Assembly (NCBI RefSeq): GCF_014647435.1
Contig: NZ_BMPE01000001.1
Span: 558,001 to 622,000 of the forward strand
Origin: Deinococcus radiotolerans
GTDB taxonomy: Bacteria; Deinococcota; Deinococci; Deinococcales; Deinococcaceae
Reading direction: 5' to 3'
Length of the DNA stretch: 64,000 nucleotides
Shown: in pieces, positions 1 through 12,606 of the stretch
How positions within the stretch are numbered: the first letter of the stretch is position 1
Layout: the number at the start of each line of letters is the position of its first letter
Made by a program: the position numbers and the translations under genes
The notes under the pieces: model-generated
What the model saw: the letters and a program-made list of their open reading frames with translations, nothing else
Database searches by the model: none
Told to the model about the DNA's origin: nothing

Positions 1-864
1 AGCAGTCAGGCTGCACCCAGCTCCCGCCTGCCCAGCTGCGGCATTTTCGGCCTGACGGTCAACAGCCTTGAGGTCCTGACTGCGGTGGAACGCAAGGTGA
101 ACTGCACCTTCACGTCCGTCCGCTGGTTCCAGGACTGGAACGTGCCCTTCCAGCGGGAGTACGCCAGGGCACTCACGGGACAGAAGCGTGAACTGGAACT
201 CTCCTGGCAGCCCCGCATCCGCAAACCGGATGGGACTGCCGTGGGCGTGCCCTACCGTGACATCGCCTCTGGCCGCCACGACGCCTACCTGAAGAAGTTC
301 GCGCGGGACATCCGCAGTGGCGGCGCCACGGTCAAGATCACGTTCGCCCCGGAGATGAACGGCAACTGGGGCACGTACCAGCTGACCCGCACCAACACGC
401 CCGCCGACTTCATCCGCGCGTGGCGGCACATGGTCAACGTCTTCCGCGCGGAGAAAGCCCCGGTCCGCTGGGTGTGGACACCGAATATCCTCTTCCCCGG
501 CGCCCTGAGTTCCTACAAGGCGCTGTACCCCGGCGGAGCGTGGGTGAATGAAGTGGGCCTGGACGGCTACAACTGGGGCACCACGAACCCCTGGAACCGC
601 TGGCTGAGTTTCCGGGACACCTTCGGGCCGTCCTACGCGGAGCTCAAGCGCGTGGCGGTGGGCAAACCCGTGCAGCTGGGCGAACTGTCCAGCGTGGAGC
701 AGGGGGGCAGCAAGGCCGCGTGGATCCGGTACATGTGCGCGGACCTGCCGGGCTTCGGCAAGATCCGCCGGGCGTTCTGGTTTCACCTGAAAGACGGTCG
801 GGTGGACTGGCGATTGACGACCAGCGAGGCCGCACTGGGGGCCTTCCGCCGCTGCGTGAAGTGA
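1..864 (+). CDS. GH26-type glycoside hydrolase (beta-mannanase-like), 5' end cut by window
   Basis: The frame is open from the first base, so the true start lies outside the window. The protein resembles glycoside hydrolase family 26, which cleaves beta-1,4-mannan or mixed beta-glucans by a retaining mechanism. The likely acid/base is the Glu in APEMNGNW (codon 118 from the window edge) and the likely nucleophile the Glu in VQLGELSS (codon 228); the 110-residue spacing and the surrounding motifs fit GH26. A signal peptide cannot be judged because the N-terminus is missing. The riboswitch-controlled GH16 gene follows on the same strand 285 bases later, so the two may act on the same extracellular polysaccharide. 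Substrate is not predictable; the family call is fairly secure. Confidence 0.8.
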   Translation, partial: SSQAAPSSRLPSCGIFGLTVNSLEVLTAVERKVNCTFTSVRWFQDWNVPFQREYARALTGQKRELELSWQPRIRKPDGTAVGVPYRDIASGRHDAYLKKFARDIRSGGATVKITFAPEMNGNWGTYQLTRTNTPADFIRAWRHMVNVFRAEKAPVRWVWTPNILFPGALSSYKALYPGGAWVNEVGLDGYNWGTTNPWNRWLSFRDTFGPSYAELKRVAVGKPVQLGELSSVEQGGSKAAWIRYMCADLPGFGKIRRAFWFHLKDGRVDWRLTTSEAALGAFRRCVK

Positions 865-972
865 ACCGCCGGAATCCCTTGACGGCGTCTGCACCGGCGC
901 CCCAGGGCTGTTGAGGCGCGTGCCGAGGTGCAGGCCACGTCCCCCCTCTCACCCCCTTTTATTAAAGCCGCG

Positions 973-990
973 CACCCCCAGATGGGGGTG
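973..990 (+). terminator. Hairpin downstream of the GH26 gene, possible terminator
   Basis: CACCCCC and GGGGGTG pair around a four-base loop. There is no T-run after the stem, so termination is uncertain; the hairpin could also be part of the leader of the next gene. Confidence 0.3.
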
Positions 991-1070
991 ACACGTGAGG
1001 CGTTCATGTAAGAACCTTGAAGGACTGTTTTCGCGAAACTCGCCGGACAGTCAGAGCATCCCAATGCTCA

Positions 1071-1133
1071 AGGCAAAACCGTTGCAAGACGGTGACGCAA
1101 AGCCACGGAACCCACAGGGTTGGCCGGGCCGCC
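1071..1133 (+). promoter_or_regulatory. c-di-GMP-I (GEMM) riboswitch aptamer
   Basis: The segment carries the GEMM signature. GGC at 1072-1074 can close with GCC at 1131-1133. Stem CCGTT/GACGG is capped by the GNRA tetraloop GCAA (1079-1092). The conserved linker GACGCAAAGCCAC follows at 1094-1106, and a second hairpin AACCC/GGGTT has loop ACA (1109-1121). This architecture binds cyclic di-GMP in the known class. The 3' end lies about 15 bases before the start codon and next to the GAGGGA ribosome-binding site. No intrinsic terminator separates aptamer and gene, so control of translation initiation is the likeliest mode; whether ligand turns it on or off is not visible. An upstream hairpin (GAGCAT/ATGCTC, 1054-1069) may belong to the leader. 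Confidence 0.88.
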
Positions 1134-1148
1134 AGAGGGAGATTCAGC

Positions 1149-1916
1149 ATGCTCATTCGCCGTACCCTGTTCACTGCCCTGCTCAGCCTGAGCCTCGTCG
1201 CCTGCAGCGGCGTCACCAAACCCGAATCCACCGCCACGCTGCGCCCCGCGAGCGTCACCTGGTCAGAAAACTTCGATACCCTCGACGCGGGCAAGTGGAT
1301 CAAATCCAGCTGGGCGGGCTTCTGGCAGCAGCCCGGCCTGACCGGCGCGTTCGACTCGTCGCTGGCCAGCGTCAAGAACGGCCACCTGCTGCTCACGCTG
1401 AACGTGCAGAACTGCGCGACCGGCCTGTGTGCCCGCGCCGCCGAGGTGCAGAGCGCCCAGACCTTCGGCTTCGGCCGGTACACCTACCGCTTCCGCGCGG
1501 CCAGCACCAGCGCCAGCCCCACCAAGAGCGGCAAGGTCCTCAGCGGCAACATCAGCGGCGCCTTCAGCTACGTCGACAACAGCGCCACCGAAATTGACTT
1601 GGAAATCGAGGGAAACCGTCCCAAGACGCTGAACGCCGCCGTGTGGAACACCGTCAACAGCAAGGACTACAGCGTCATGCCCACCGGCGTGAGCTTCGGG
1701 CAGAACTTCCAGACGATGACCTACGAGTGGCGCCCCGACCGCATCACGTACTACCTGAACGGCTCGAAAGTCTGGGAGACCACCAAGAACGTCCCGCAGC
1801 AGCCCGCGCACATCATGCTGAACGTGTGGCCCACCAACAGCGCCGGGTGGGGCGGACAGGCCACGACGGGCACCGTGTACATGCTCGTGGATTCCGTCCA
1901 GTTCGAAGCCTTCTGA
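1149..1916 (+). CDS. GH16 family glycoside hydrolase, lipoprotein
   Basis: The 255-residue protein starts with a lipoprotein signal ending in the lipobox LVAC, then a family 16 beta-jelly-roll catalytic domain. The diagnostic ExDxE motif is EIDLE (E148, D150, E152): nucleophile, helper and acid/base of retaining endo-beta-glucanases. GH16 enzymes cut beta-1,3/1,4-glucans, agars, carrageenans or galactans; which one is not predictable here. The ATG at 1149 is chosen because GAGGGA sits about 9 bases upstream and the signal peptide begins there; an earlier in-frame ATG lies 5' of the aptamer. The c-di-GMP riboswitch in the leader suggests that synthesis is tied to the switch between sessile and dispersed growth, for example cutting exopolysaccharide. 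That role is inferred. Confidence 0.88.
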   Translation: MLIRRTLFTALLSLSLVACSGVTKPESTATLRPASVTWSENFDTLDAGKWIKSSWAGFWQQPGLTGAFDSSLASVKNGHLLLTLNVQNCATGLCARAAEVQSAQTFGFGRYTYRFRAASTSASPTKSGKVLSGNISGAFSYVDNSATEIDLEIEGNRPKTLNAAVWNTVNSKDYSVMPTGVSFGQNFQTMTYEWRPDRITYYLNGSKVWETTKNVPQQPAHIMLNVWPTNSAGWGGQATTGTVYMLVDSVQFEAF

Positions 1917-1921
1917 CACAC

Positions 1922-1965
1922 AAGAGCAGCCCCGCCCCAGAGCATGCAGGGGCGGGGTTACTCTT
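1922..1965. terminator. Bidirectional terminator between GH16 and nagZ
   Basis: A long inverted repeat (AAGAG...GCCCCGCCCC / GGGGCGGGG...CTCTT) lies between two convergent genes and ends in CTCTT or its mirror on both strands, so it can serve both transcripts. Confidence 0.75.
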
Positions 1966-1970
1966 GCGGT

Positions 1971-3449
<1,479 letters not shown>

Positions 3450-3535
3450 GCCGCTCAGGGTACGCCACCGCGCGCCGGGCCACCGCTGGCGGTGGCGTGC
3501 ACCAGTCCGGCCGGGTGTCCGGTAGGCTGTCGGGC

Positions 3536-4222
3536 GTGAATGACGTGCTGATGCGCCTGCGGGGCGTCCTGATCGTGAGCGTGCAGGCGGATGACGGCAG
3601 CCCGATGCGGGACACGGGGATCATCGCGGCGATGAGCCGCGCGGCGCTGCTGGGCGGCGCGGGTGGCCTGCGGCTGCGCAGCCCGGAGGACATCCGCGCG
3701 GTGCGGGCGCTGACGGACGTGCCGCTGATCGGGCTGACGAAGCAGGCGCAGCCGGGCTCGCCGGTGTACATCACGACCACACCGGCAGAGGTGCGCGCAG
3801 TGGCCCAGGCTGGGGCGGACGTCGTGGCGTTCGACGGCACGGACCTGCCCCGCCCGTACGCGGTGGCGGACCTGATTGCCGAGGCGCACGCCTGCGGAGC
3901 GCTGGCCATGGCGGACGTGAGCACGCTGGCCGAGGCCCACGCGGCCTACGCGGCGGGCGCGGACATCGTGGGCACGACCATGAGCGGGTATACACCGCAC
4001 AGCCCGCAGCAAGCGGGGCCGGATTTCGAGCTGATGCGCGCCCTGAACAGGGCGGGGCTGCCGTTCATCGCGGAGGGCCGTCTGAACACGCCGGAACTGG
4101 CGGCGCAGGCCCTGGCGACCGGCGCGCACGCGGTAGTGGTGGGCAGCGCGATCACCCGGCCGGATCACGTGACCCGCTGGTTCGCCCAGGCCCTAGGGGT
4201 GGGCTCGAAACGCTCCAGCTGA
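3536..4222 (+). CDS. nanE: N-acetylmannosamine-6-phosphate 2-epimerase
   Basis: The protein (228 residues) is a TIM-barrel epimerase that converts N-acetylmannosamine-6-phosphate to N-acetylglucosamine-6-phosphate in sialic-acid and amino-sugar catabolism. Family motifs include [51 protein letters not shown] and VVGSAITRP. The start is taken as the GTG at 3536 because TAGGCT (3523-3528) is seven bases upstream, the leaderless pattern; ATG 3551 is the alternative. No sialate lyase or kinase is next to it, so its real feed may be amino sugars released by NagZ and the nearby GH20 enzyme. Confidence 0.85.
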   Translation: MNDVLMRLRGVLIVSVQADDGSPMRDTGIIAAMSRAALLGGAGGLRLRSPEDIRAVRALTDVPLIGLTKQAQPGSPVYITTTPAEVRAVAQAGADVVAFDGTDLPRPYAVADLIAEAHACGALAMADVSTLAEAHAAYAAGADIVGTTMSGYTPHSPQQAGPDFELMRALNRAGLPFIAEGRLNTPELAAQALATGAHAVVVGSAITRPDHVTRWFAQALGVGSKRSS

Positions 4223-4277
4223 CGGGGTGGTGAGAGTGAGGCCCTCAGGTTCTCAGACGCGCTGGCCTGAAAACCGC

Positions 4278-4283
4278 TACATT
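4278..4283 (+). promoter_or_regulatory. Candidate -10 box of the sugar-binding-protein gene
   Basis: TACATT follows ACCGC and precedes a roughly 75-base leader. The CGCTACATT context is shared with the promoter at 49421, and a TACAAT variant is at 55876. No good -35 is seen. Confidence 0.4.
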
Positions 4284-4361
4284 CGGCGCACATCCTTCTC
4301 AAGTTCCCCTGCCGGAGCCGTTCCCGCGCGCACCGGCGTGTCTCACCCCAGGAGTTCAAGC

Positions 4362-5600
<1,239 letters not shown>

Positions 5601-5669
5601 ATGGGTCGTGGGAAGCGGGAGGCGGTGCGGGTCATCCTGCACTCGCCTCCTTCCCCTTTCGGAGGACAC

Positions 5670-7703
5670 ATGAAACAGCGAATCTGGGGCCTGGGGCCTC
5701 TATTGATCAGCCTGAGCCTGGGCGCGGCGGCGACGCCCGTGACCCTCACCCCGACAGTGGAGGCGCGTGTGCAGACGCCCTTCGCGGCGCTCGTCCCGCA
5801 GCCGAAGGCGGCGACCTTCCCGAACGGCACGCTGCCCCTGAGCGGGCTGGGTGTGCGCGTGGTGGGGACGGCGCCGGAACTGGGCTGGGCCGCGCGGGAC
5901 CTGCGGGCCGAGTGGAAGACAAGACTGGGCCTGACACTGGGCGACGCCGCAGCCGGGGCGAAAAGCATCGTGATCGGCACGCTGGCCGACGCCGATCTGG
6001 CCGCCCGCGCGAAGGCGGCGGGCCTGACGCCCAGTGGACCGGAAGCCTACGCGCTGTGGGTGGACGACGGGGGCGCGTTCGTGGTGGGCGCGGACGCGCG
6101 CGGCGCGTACCTGGGCGCGCAGACCCTGCGGCAGCTCCTGACGCCCGCCGGCGTGCGCTACGCTCGGATCACGGACGCGCCCGCCCTGCGCCAGCGCGTG
6201 GCGATGATCTACCTCGACCAGTACAGCAAGGGCGTGAACGACACCCTGATTCCCATGCTGGCCGCCCTGAAGTACAACGCGGTGCTCGTCATGAGCAACT
6301 ACGTGCAGTGGGACACGGCGAAGGCCGGGGGTTTCGCGCACCCCGGCGGGGCCAGCAAGGCCGAGGCGCGGCGCGTGGCGGACCTCGCCCGAAGCTACGG
6401 CCTGGAGGTCATCCCGCTGATCGAGACGCTGTCGCACGCAGGCTGGATGTTCTACGGCGGGAAGAACCTCGACCTGCGGCAGGACCCGGACAGTCAGAAC
6501 CCGTGGGCGTACGACACCCTGAACCCCGCCACGTACGACCGCGTGATCATCCCGATCCTGAAGGAGGCCGTGGAAGTCTTTGGGCCGAAGGTCATTCACC
6601 TGGGGCACGACGAGGTGCGCAACCGCGACCGCTTCCCCGCCCGCGAGAACGGCAAGGCCCTGGGGTTCGAGACGCTGTTCGTGAACGATGTGGTGAAACT
6701 CCACGATTACCTCAAGGGACTGGGCGTGGACAGCATGATCTGGCACGACACCGCCTTCGCGGACGCCGTAATCGGCACGCTGCCCGCCCGCCTGCCGAAG
6801 GACCTGCAGGTGGCGTACTGGAACTACGCGCCGGGGAACAGTTTCGGCCTGCTGGGTACCATCCAGAAGCTGGGCTTCCCGACCTTCGGGGCCAGCTGGT
6901 CCGACCCGGGCAACGCGGAAGGCCACGCGCAGGCCGCCGCGGGTACCGGCGCGCAGGGCATGATCCAGACCCGCTGGACCGGGTACTTCGGGAACCCCAG
7001 CATCTGGGACGGGAACGCCGACCAGGGCACGCCGTTCGTGCGCGCGGCGGGCGCCTTCTGGAACCCAGCTGCGCCGCCCGTGAAGGACGCGGAACTCCGC
7101 TACCGCGACCTCTACCAACCCACTCCCTACCGCGCCGAGGCGGGCGCCACGGTGGACCTCTCCCCTGTCGTCACGCGCGCCCTGGCCGACGAGGACGGCA
7201 GCGGCTGGATCGGGAAGGGCAGGGACATTGACCTGCGCAACCTGAAGCCGGGCGTGCAGCGGCTCGGCGCGTACCTGTTCGACGTCCGGGGCGCCGTGAT
7301 GCTGCGCGGCAGTCGCGCGAGCGTCAAGGCCCTGCCCGAGCGCGCCACGGTGGACCTGAACCGCAAGGCCCGCGCCCTGGCGTTCCTGCACGTCACCGGC
7401 TGGCCCGCCGCCACCAACCGCGAGAAGGTCGGCCAGTACGAGATCGAGTACGCCGACGGGTCAAAGGTCACGCAGCCGCTGGAGTACGGGCGGCACATCC
7501 GCGCCTGGACGGACACCGCGCCCACCAGCATGATCCCCGCCCCCGGCTGGAACGGCGTGACCGGCGAGGGCCTGAGCGTCGCCGTGCCTGTCCTCGAATG
7601 GGTGAATCCCAAGCCTGATCAGGTCATCCGCTCGGTGACCCTGGTCAGCGCGGGCGGCAATGCCAACCCTGCCCTGCTAGGCCTGACGGTGCTGGGCGAC
7701 TGA
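5670..7703 (+). CDS. Secreted beta-N-acetylhexosaminidase, GH20
   Basis: The protein has 677 residues with a signal peptide cleaved near GAAA/TPVT. An N-terminal GH20b-like domain begins around FAALVPQPK, followed by the GH20 barrel. The catalytic pair is D314-E315 in HLGHDEVRNRD, used in substrate-assisted hydrolysis of terminal beta-GlcNAc or GalNAc. About 200 C-terminal residues form a beta-rich accessory region. GGAGGA upstream of ATG 5670 sets the start. It lies 69 bases after the binding-protein gene on the same strand, so the two may be co-transcribed: external release of amino sugars, then capture by the binding protein. Confidence 0.88.
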   Translation: MKQRIWGLGPLLISLSLGAAATPVTLTPTVEARVQTPFAALVPQPKAATFPNGTLPLSGLGVRVVGTAPELGWAARDLRAEWKTRLGLTLGDAAAGAKSIVIGTLADADLAARAKAAGLTPSGPEAYALWVDDGGAFVVGADARGAYLGAQTLRQLLTPAGVRYARITDAPALRQRVAMIYLDQYSKGVNDTLIPMLAALKYNAVLVMSNYVQWDTAKAGGFAHPGGASKAEARRVADLARSYGLEVIPLIETLSHAGWMFYGGKNLDLRQDPDSQNPWAYDTLNPATYDRVIIPILKEAVEVFGPKVIHLGHDEVRNRDRFPARENGKALGFETLFVNDVVKLHDYLKGLGVDSMIWHDTAFADAVIGTLPARLPKDLQVAYWNYAPGNSFGLLGTIQKLGFPTFGASWSDPGNAEGHAQAAAGTGAQGMIQTRWTGYFGNPSIWDGNADQGTPFVRAAGAFWNPAAPPVKDAELRYRDLYQPTPYRAEAGATVDLSPVVTRALADEDGSGWIGKGRDIDLRNLKPGVQRLGAYLFDVRGAVMLRGSRASVKALPERATVDLNRKARALAFLHVTGWPAATNREKVGQYEIEYADGSKVTQPLEYGRHIRAWTDTAPTSMIPAPGWNGVTGEGLSVAVPVLEWVNPKPDQVIRSVTLVSAGGNANPALLGLTVLGD

Positions 7704-7717
7704 CACTCACCCGTGAC

Positions 7718-7755
7718 GCCCGCGACCACCGGCCTCACGGGCCGTGATCGCGGGC
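7718..7755. terminator. Hairpin between convergent GH20 and lipoprotein genes
   Basis: GCCCGCGA and TCGCGGGC pair, with a further GC-rich inner stem between them. It lies between two convergent genes and lacks a clear T-run. Confidence 0.5.
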
Positions 7756-7781
7756 GCCGCACTCGGTCAGGGCGGGCGGCG

Positions 7782-8300
7782 TCAGGGCAGGATGATGTGG
7801 CGGTCACCGGACTGCACGCGCGCCCGGTCCTTCCCGCCGTAGGTGTGGCAGCGGGTCAGAACACTGAACGTCCAGGACTGGTCTGGCAGACGGAATCGGA
7901 CATCCACGCTCACGTCGTCCCGCTGGGCAGTGACGTGACCATCAACCTGCGTGGCGTCCTGGAATCCGGCGGCCAGGACGGCGCTGCGGATGGCGGCCAG
8001 CTGGTCCGCCCGGTCACCTTGTGGGGTTTTCATGATGCCGCCGCCGCTGTAGCGCGACCCGATCCCGCCCGGGCAGGTGAACCAGCGGGCGTCGGCTTTT
8101 AGTTCAGTGCCCTGAACGGCGCGGGCGCTGGCGGTCATGGCGTCGCGGAGCGTCGCGTCGGCCGCCGCCTGGGTGGCCTCGGCGGAGCGGTCGTCGCGGC
8201 CCAGCGAGCAGGCGCTCAGCAGCGTGGCGAGGGTCAGGGCGGCGAGCGTCAGGGCAGCCAGGGGGAACGGGCGGAATCGGGGGACGGTGGTGAAGTTCAC
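7782..8300 (-). CDS. Predicted lipoprotein of unknown function
   Basis: I do not recognise the family. The 172-residue protein has a hydrophobic signal rich in Leu and Ala ending with lipobox LLSAC, so it should be anchored to a membrane. The mature part is hydrophilic with CPGGIGSRYSGGG and a C-terminal stretch containing VDVRFRLPDQSW, a pattern typical of small periplasmic alpha/beta domains. The start is the GTG at 8300: AGGAGG lies eight bases upstream, while a second GTG nine bases earlier overlaps that ribosome-binding site. The gene is downstream of typA on the same strand but a hairpin separates them. Confidence 0.65.
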   Translation of the reverse strand: MNFTTVPRFRPFPLAALTLAALTLATLLSACSLGRDDRSAEATQAAADATLRDAMTASARAVQGTELKADARWFTCPGGIGSRYSGGGIMKTPQGDRADQLAAIRSAVLAAGFQDATQVDGHVTAQRDDVSVDVRFRLPDQSWTFSVLTRCHTYGGKDRARVQSGDRHIILP

Positions 8301-8391
8301 GGGGAGCACCTCCTGGGCACACGGGATGAGTCGAGTGTATGGCGTGCAGGTCGTGAGGGCGGTGAGCGCCGGGACAAGGCCAAAGGCAACA

Positions 8392-8413
8392 CCCCCTCCG
8401 GGAAGGGAGGGGG
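8392..8413 (-). terminator. Terminator downstream of typA
   Basis: On the minus strand a GC-rich stem (CCCCCTCC/GGAGGGGG) is followed by a moderately T-rich tail (TGTTGCCTTT). Position just after the typA stop supports the call. Confidence 0.6.
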
Positions 8414-8431
8414 CGCGGTGCGTTCCGGACT

Positions 8432-10213
<1,782 letters not shown>

Positions 10214-10294
10214 GTGGTTCAGCTCCCTTGTTGCCGGAGCGGTTGGCCCTCTGCGCTGCTCGCGCGCCGGCGGCCTTCTGCTCTCGTAGGCATG

Positions 10295-10324
10295 AAAAAG
10301 CCCGCCGCACATCGCGTGGGCGGG
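10295..10324 (-). terminator. Intrinsic terminator of the AI-2E family gene
   Basis: On the minus strand CCCGCC pairs with GGCGGG and is followed at once by CTTTTT, a classic rho-independent terminator. Confidence 0.8.
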
Positions 10325-10349
10325 ACACCCAAACGTAGATTCTAGCAGA

Positions 10350-11651
10350 TCAGGGACCGGTTCGGGGGTCGGCGCTGCCGGACCGCCCTTCCGGGTCCGG
10401 TTCAGCCTGCGGTTCGTCCGGGGTGACTTCGGTGGACAGTGCGGCTTCCAGGTCCAGTTCGCCCTGTTCTAGCTGGCGTTCCAGTTCAGCTTCCTGAACT
10501 TCCGCGCGAGCCTTGCGCACGGCCTCGCGAGCCTCGTCTTCGCGTTCCAGTTGTTCCTCGACGACGCCGCTGATCAGGGCCATGGCAACCGCGTCGGGGA
10601 TGTCCGGAGCTTCCCGCAGGTAGAAGTGCTGGTAGATGGCCTTGATGACGATCAGGAACGGAACGGTCAGGAAGGCACCCACCAGGCCGAACACCCCGCC
10701 GAACAGAATCACGCCGGTCAGGACGGACAGGGGGTGGAGGTTCCCGGCGCCGCCGACGAGGAAGGTGCTGAGGGTGAAGCCGCTCACCTGCTGGAAGACC
10801 AGCACGAACAGCGCGACCCACAGGGCCCGCTGGGGGTCTTCGGCTAGCGTGAACAGGATGGGCGGGATGGTGGCGATAACCGGTCCGATGTTCGGAACGA
10901 GTTCCCCCAGGCCGGCCAGGATGCCGAACACCAGCCAGTTCTGCACGCCCAGCAGGTAGAAGCCCAGCGCGGTGCAGCTGCCGGTGACCAGCATGACGAG
11001 CAGCGTGGCGCGGCCCCACGCGCCGGTCTGCTTGAGGATCTGTGCCAGGGCGTAGGTGGCTTTCAGGCGGTGGGTGGGGGGCACGGCGCCCAGCACGCCG
11101 TTCACGAGTGGGACGGGGTTGCCGAGCACGTACACGACCATGACCAGCGTGACCAGGGCTGTGAAGATCCCGCCGATGATCAGTCCGGCGAGGCTGGGGA
11201 GCATCTCGGTGACGCGGGCGCTGAGTTTCGTGAGTTGCGCCTGCGCGCGGGCGAAGGCGTCGTCGGGGAGCATGGCGTCCATCTGCGGGTGAGAGCGGAG
11301 CCAGGCGTTCAGTTTCGGTTCGATGCGGCTCAGGTCGAAGGTGCTGCTCCCGATGCTGCTGAGCTGCGCCAGGATCGGGGGGATGGTCAGGTAAGCGGTC
11401 ACGCCCAGCACGGCCACGACCAGCAGCACCGTGAGGGTACCGGCCGCGGCGCGCGGCATCCAGCGTTCGAGGCGCCGGGCGAGCGGGTTGAGGGCGGTGG
11501 CCAGGATGACGGCCAGGGTGATGGCCAGCAGGCTGGGGGCGACCTGCCCGAAGAAGGACAGCAGGAGCAGCAGCGCGATGACGGCCGTGGCGACCGGCAG
11601 GAGGTTGACCACGAAGATACTGGCCGGCGGGCGGGAGTCGGGGGCGGTCAC
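10350..11651 (-). CDS. AI-2E family transporter (PerM-like membrane protein)
   Basis: The 433-residue protein has about eight membrane segments: an N-terminal group starting at VNLLPVATAVIALLLLL, a central cytoplasmic helical region, and a C-terminal group with the family pattern VFGILAGLGELVPNIGPVIATIP and GVFGLVGAFLTVPFLIV. The family includes TqsA exporters and several ion or small-molecule permeases, so the substrate cannot be assigned. A charged tail of about 70 residues (EREDEAREAVRKARAE...) follows the last membrane segment and looks like a short coiled coil. The start is GTG 11651; TACACT about 40 bases upstream is the likely -10 box. It is divergent to terC. Confidence 0.85.
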   Translation of the reverse strand: MTAPDSRPPASIFVVNLLPVATAVIALLLLLSFFGQVAPSLLAITLAVILATALNPLARRLERWMPRAAAGTLTVLLVVAVLGVTAYLTIPPILAQLSSIGSSTFDLSRIEPKLNAWLRSHPQMDAMLPDDAFARAQAQLTKLSARVTEMLPSLAGLIIGGIFTALVTLVMVVYVLGNPVPLVNGVLGAVPPTHRLKATYALAQILKQTGAWGRATLLVMLVTGSCTALGFYLLGVQNWLVFGILAGLGELVPNIGPVIATIPPILFTLAEDPQRALWVALFVLVFQQVSGFTLSTFLVGGAGNLHPLSVLTGVILFGGVFGLVGAFLTVPFLIVIKAIYQHFYLREAPDIPDAVAMALISGVVEEQLEREDEAREAVRKARAEVQEAELERQLEQGELDLEAALSTEVTPDEPQAEPDPEGRSGSADPRTGP

Positions 11652-11799
11652 GGGCCGTCCCGGCGGGCTGCTGAGCGTCGCATGAGAAACGCAGTGTAGA
11701 AGCCGCGGGACCCCACCTGAAAGCGCCCGGCAGAGCGCGCACTTGAGCGTCCCTTCACGCTCTGAGCGGCGGCCTGCGGCGCTGCGTAGGGTGGCTGGT

Positions 11800-12606
11800 G
11801 TGACCGAGTTCCTTCACGTCCTGAGCACCCCGCAGGGCTGGGTGGGCGTTCTGAGCCTCACGCTGCTGGAACTCGTGCTGGGCATCGACAACATCGTGTT
11901 CATCACGCTGCTCGCCTCACGCCTGCCCCAGGCGCAGCAGGCGCTGGCCCGCACGGTCGGGCTGGGTCTGGCCGTCGTGACCCGCGTGGCCCTGCTGGCT
12001 GGTATCGCGTGGCTCACGCGGCTTCAGGCGCCACTGTTCAGCGTGCTCGGGCAGGAGGTCAGCGTCCGGGACCTGATCCTGATCTGTGGGGGCCTCTTCC
12101 TGATGATCAAGAGCGTGCGGGAGCTGTCCCGGATGGCCGCTGATCCGCTGGGCAGCAGTGAGGCGCAGGTGGGGCAGGTGTCGCTGCTGAGCGTGATCCT
12201 CCAGATTCCGCTGATTGACATTGTGTTCAGCCTGGACAGCGTGATCACCGCCATCGGTGTGAGCGGCGACGTGCCGGTCATGATCACGGCCGTCGTGATC
12301 GCCATGATCATCATGGTGGCCGCCAGCGGCCCGATCAGCCGCTACCTGGACACGCACCCGCCGCTGAAGCTGCTGGCCGCGGCGTTCCTGCTGCTGGTCG
12401 GCACGAACCTCGTCGCGGAGGCCTTCGAGGTGGGCGTGCCCAGCGCGTACCTGTACTTCACGATGCTGTTCGCGGGCGTGGTGATGCTGTTCACCGTGCG
12501 GGCCGCCCGGACCGTGCGCGGCCAGGCGGTGGAACGCGCCGTGCAGGAGGCCCTCATGAGCCGCAAGGACGAGGCCGCCACCGACGATCCTGGCCGAGAC
12601 AGCTGA
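11800..12606 (+). CDS. TerC family integral membrane protein
   Basis: This 268-residue membrane protein carries both TerC signatures, ELVLGIDNIVFI near the N-terminus and DIVFSLDSVITAIG in the middle, whose acidic residues line the predicted metal site. About seven to eight membrane helices are visible. TerC-family proteins are linked to tellurite resistance and to manganese export coupled to secretion, so metal handling at the membrane is plausible. GTG 11800 is chosen because TAGGGT (11787-11792) lies seven bases upstream, a leaderless start. It ends exactly where the convergent acetyltransferase gene ends. Confidence 0.88.
   Translation: MTEFLHVLSTPQGWVGVLSLTLLELVLGIDNIVFITLLASRLPQAQQALARTVGLGLAVVTRVALLAGIAWLTRLQAPLFSVLGQEVSVRDLILICGGLFLMIKSVRELSRMAADPLGSSEAQVGQVSLLSVILQIPLIDIVFSLDSVITAIGVSGDVPVMITAVVIAMIIMVAASGPISRYLDTHPPLKLLAAAFLLLVGTNLVAEAFEVGVPSAYLYFTMLFAGVVMLFTVRAARTVRGQAVERAVQEALMSRKDEAATDDPGRDS

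Noticed and set aside
1017..1148. In-frame upstream start for the GH16 gene at 1017
   Set aside because: It would translate through the riboswitch aptamer and place the lipoprotein signal 44 residues inside; ATG 1149 has a ribosome-binding site.
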